This document shows, in pieces, positions 31,551 to 32,176 of a DNA stretch of 32,176 nucleotides. Origin of the DNA: Candidatus Latescibacterota bacterium. GTDB taxonomy: Bacteria > Krumholzibacteriota > Krumholzibacteriia > Krumholzibacteriales > WJIX01. The position numbers and the translations under genes are program-made. Numbering within the stretch: the first letter of the stretch is position 1; every line of letters begins with the position of its first letter. The DNA is taken from positions 1 through 32,176 of the forward strand of contig DAOWMJ010000002.1 in the NCBI GenBank assembly GCA_030643145.1. Direction: 5' to 3'. The notes below the pieces were generated by a model that searched no databases, was not told the origin of the DNA, and saw only the letters and a program-made list of their open reading frames with translations.

Positions 31551-32176
31551 TTGAGTAATACCTTTAATTTCAAAGAAATAGAATCCAAGTGGCAGACGCG
31601 CTGGAAGAATGTTTTTAATTGTAACCTCGAGCTTGAAGGTAATGAATATTACTGTTTGATGATGTTTCCCTATCCTTCGGGAAATCTTCATGTAGGGCAC
31701 GGAAGGAATTATATTATTGGAGATGCTCTGGCAAGAATTAAAATGATGGAAGGTTTTAATGTCCTTGCTCCTATGGGTTGGGATTCTTTTGGTTTACCCG
31801 CGGAAAACGCGGCGATAAAAAATAAAATCAAACCATCCGTTTGGACTGATAATAACATTGCCAATATGAAAAAACAGTTTCGCAGATGGGGAGTAATCTA
31901 CGATTGGGAAAAGGAAATAGCTTCTTGTAAACCTGAATATTACAAGTGGACACAATGGCTATTTGTTAAATTGTATAAATCTGGATTGGCATATCGAAAG
32001 GAGGCTTCTGTCAATTGGTGCCCTTCGTGCAAAACTGTTCTGGCGAATGAACAAGTTGTAAACAATGAGTGTGAAAGGTGTGGAGCTACAGTTAAATTAA
32101 GGGATCTGAAGCAGTGGTTTTTCAAAATCACAGAATATGCCGACAGGTTACTTGATGATCTTTCCGAACTTGAAAA
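31551..32176 (+). CDS. leuS: Leucine--tRNA ligase, N-terminal part (runs off the window)
   Basis: LeuRS is a class Ia synthetase that attaches leucine to tRNA-Leu. The first 208 residues show WQTRW, the HIGH motif in YPSGNLHVGHGRNY (His47 to His50), and MGWDSFGLPAENAAI. RRWGVIYDWEKEIASC and the WTQWLFVKLYKSGLAY strand follow. A zinc-type CxxC (157-160) pairs with a second CxxC at 174-177. The TTG at 31551 is two bases after the upstream stop and gives the normal start MSNTFNFKEIESKWQ. The window ends within the gene, before the editing domain, so the KMSKS motif and C-terminus are not seen. Confidence 0.96.
   Translation, partial: MSNTFNFKEIESKWQTRWKNVFNCNLELEGNEYYCLMMFPYPSGNLHVGHGRNYIIGDALARIKMMEGFNVLAPMGWDSFGLPAENAAIKNKIKPSVWTDNNIANMKKQFRRWGVIYDWEKEIASCKPEYYKWTQWLFVKLYKSGLAYRKEASVNWCPSCKTVLANEQVVNNECERCGATVKLRDLKQWFFKITEYADRLLDDLSELE

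Noticed and set aside
1..32176. CRISPR arrays, insertion sequences, phage or integrase genes and attachment sites.
   Set aside because: No repeated spacers, transposase motifs or terminal inverted repeats were seen; the tRNA-Arg is not followed by an integrase or a duplicated tRNA end.

Overview
The window is an AT-rich bacterial chromosome segment in which every gene I can support lies on the + strand. The organism is a diderm: the window encodes an LptE-like outer-membrane lipoprotein, a second large lipoprotein and a Wza/SLBB-type exporter. RNase Y, a sigma-54 activator, frequent GTG/TTG starts and a split Wzz plus BY-kinase pair are also present. This mix, with the order rplT-pheS-pheT-zapB-like-zapA-rny-ymdB-folD-xseA-xseB-ispA-dxs-nadK-recN, suggests an uncultured diderm lineage, perhaps near the FCB group. 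I cannot assign a phylum from sequence alone. No mobile elements, CRISPR arrays or phage genes are visible, so this looks like stable core chromosome with an envelope/exopolysaccharide cassette in the middle.

Region 1 (1-15.7 kb) is housekeeping. It holds the end of rplT, both Phe-tRNA synthetase subunits, a small coiled-coil ZapB-like protein and ZapA. A structured intergenic RNA (possible 6S RNA) follows, then RNase Y, the YmdB phosphodiesterase, FolD, exonuclease VII (both subunits), a short-chain prenyl synthase, a degenerate divergent-PAP2 membrane protein, DXS, NAD kinase and RecN. The last codons of recN run into a tRNA-Arg(CCG) gene. The genes are tightly packed, several overlap, and they probably form a few long transcripts.

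Region 2 (15.7-29.2 kb) is an envelope and signalling island. Two small membrane proteins come first, followed by a canonical sigma-54 promoter in front of a GAF-GGDEF diguanylate cyclase. Next are a UDP-sugar 4-epimerase, an SLBB export protein, a Wzz-like chain-length protein with an extra membrane helix, a BY-kinase with a tyrosine-rich tail, a PEGA/DUF5683-like protein with an internal duplication, an FN3 lipoprotein and a polyprenyl-phosphate sugar transferase. A GAF-PAS histidine kinase with a cysteine cluster and its NtrC-type regulator close the island. The promoter type at one end and the activator at the other suggest, without proving it, a self-contained sigma-54/c-di-GMP/exopolysaccharide circuit. 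No Wzx, Wzy or ordinary glycosyltransferases are present, so the polymer must be completed elsewhere.

Region 3 (29.2-32.2 kb) returns to core functions: lptE, holA, a thioredoxin, a cysteine-less TusA-like protein, and the start of leuS. The last two follow a promoter-like site overlapped by a perfect 11-bp inverted repeat.

The most useful leads are the sigma-54 EPS circuit, the HK cysteine cluster, the TusA-like protein without its catalytic Cys and its palindromic operator, the recN-tRNA overlap, the possible AUA start of xseA, and the zapA-rny intergenic RNA.
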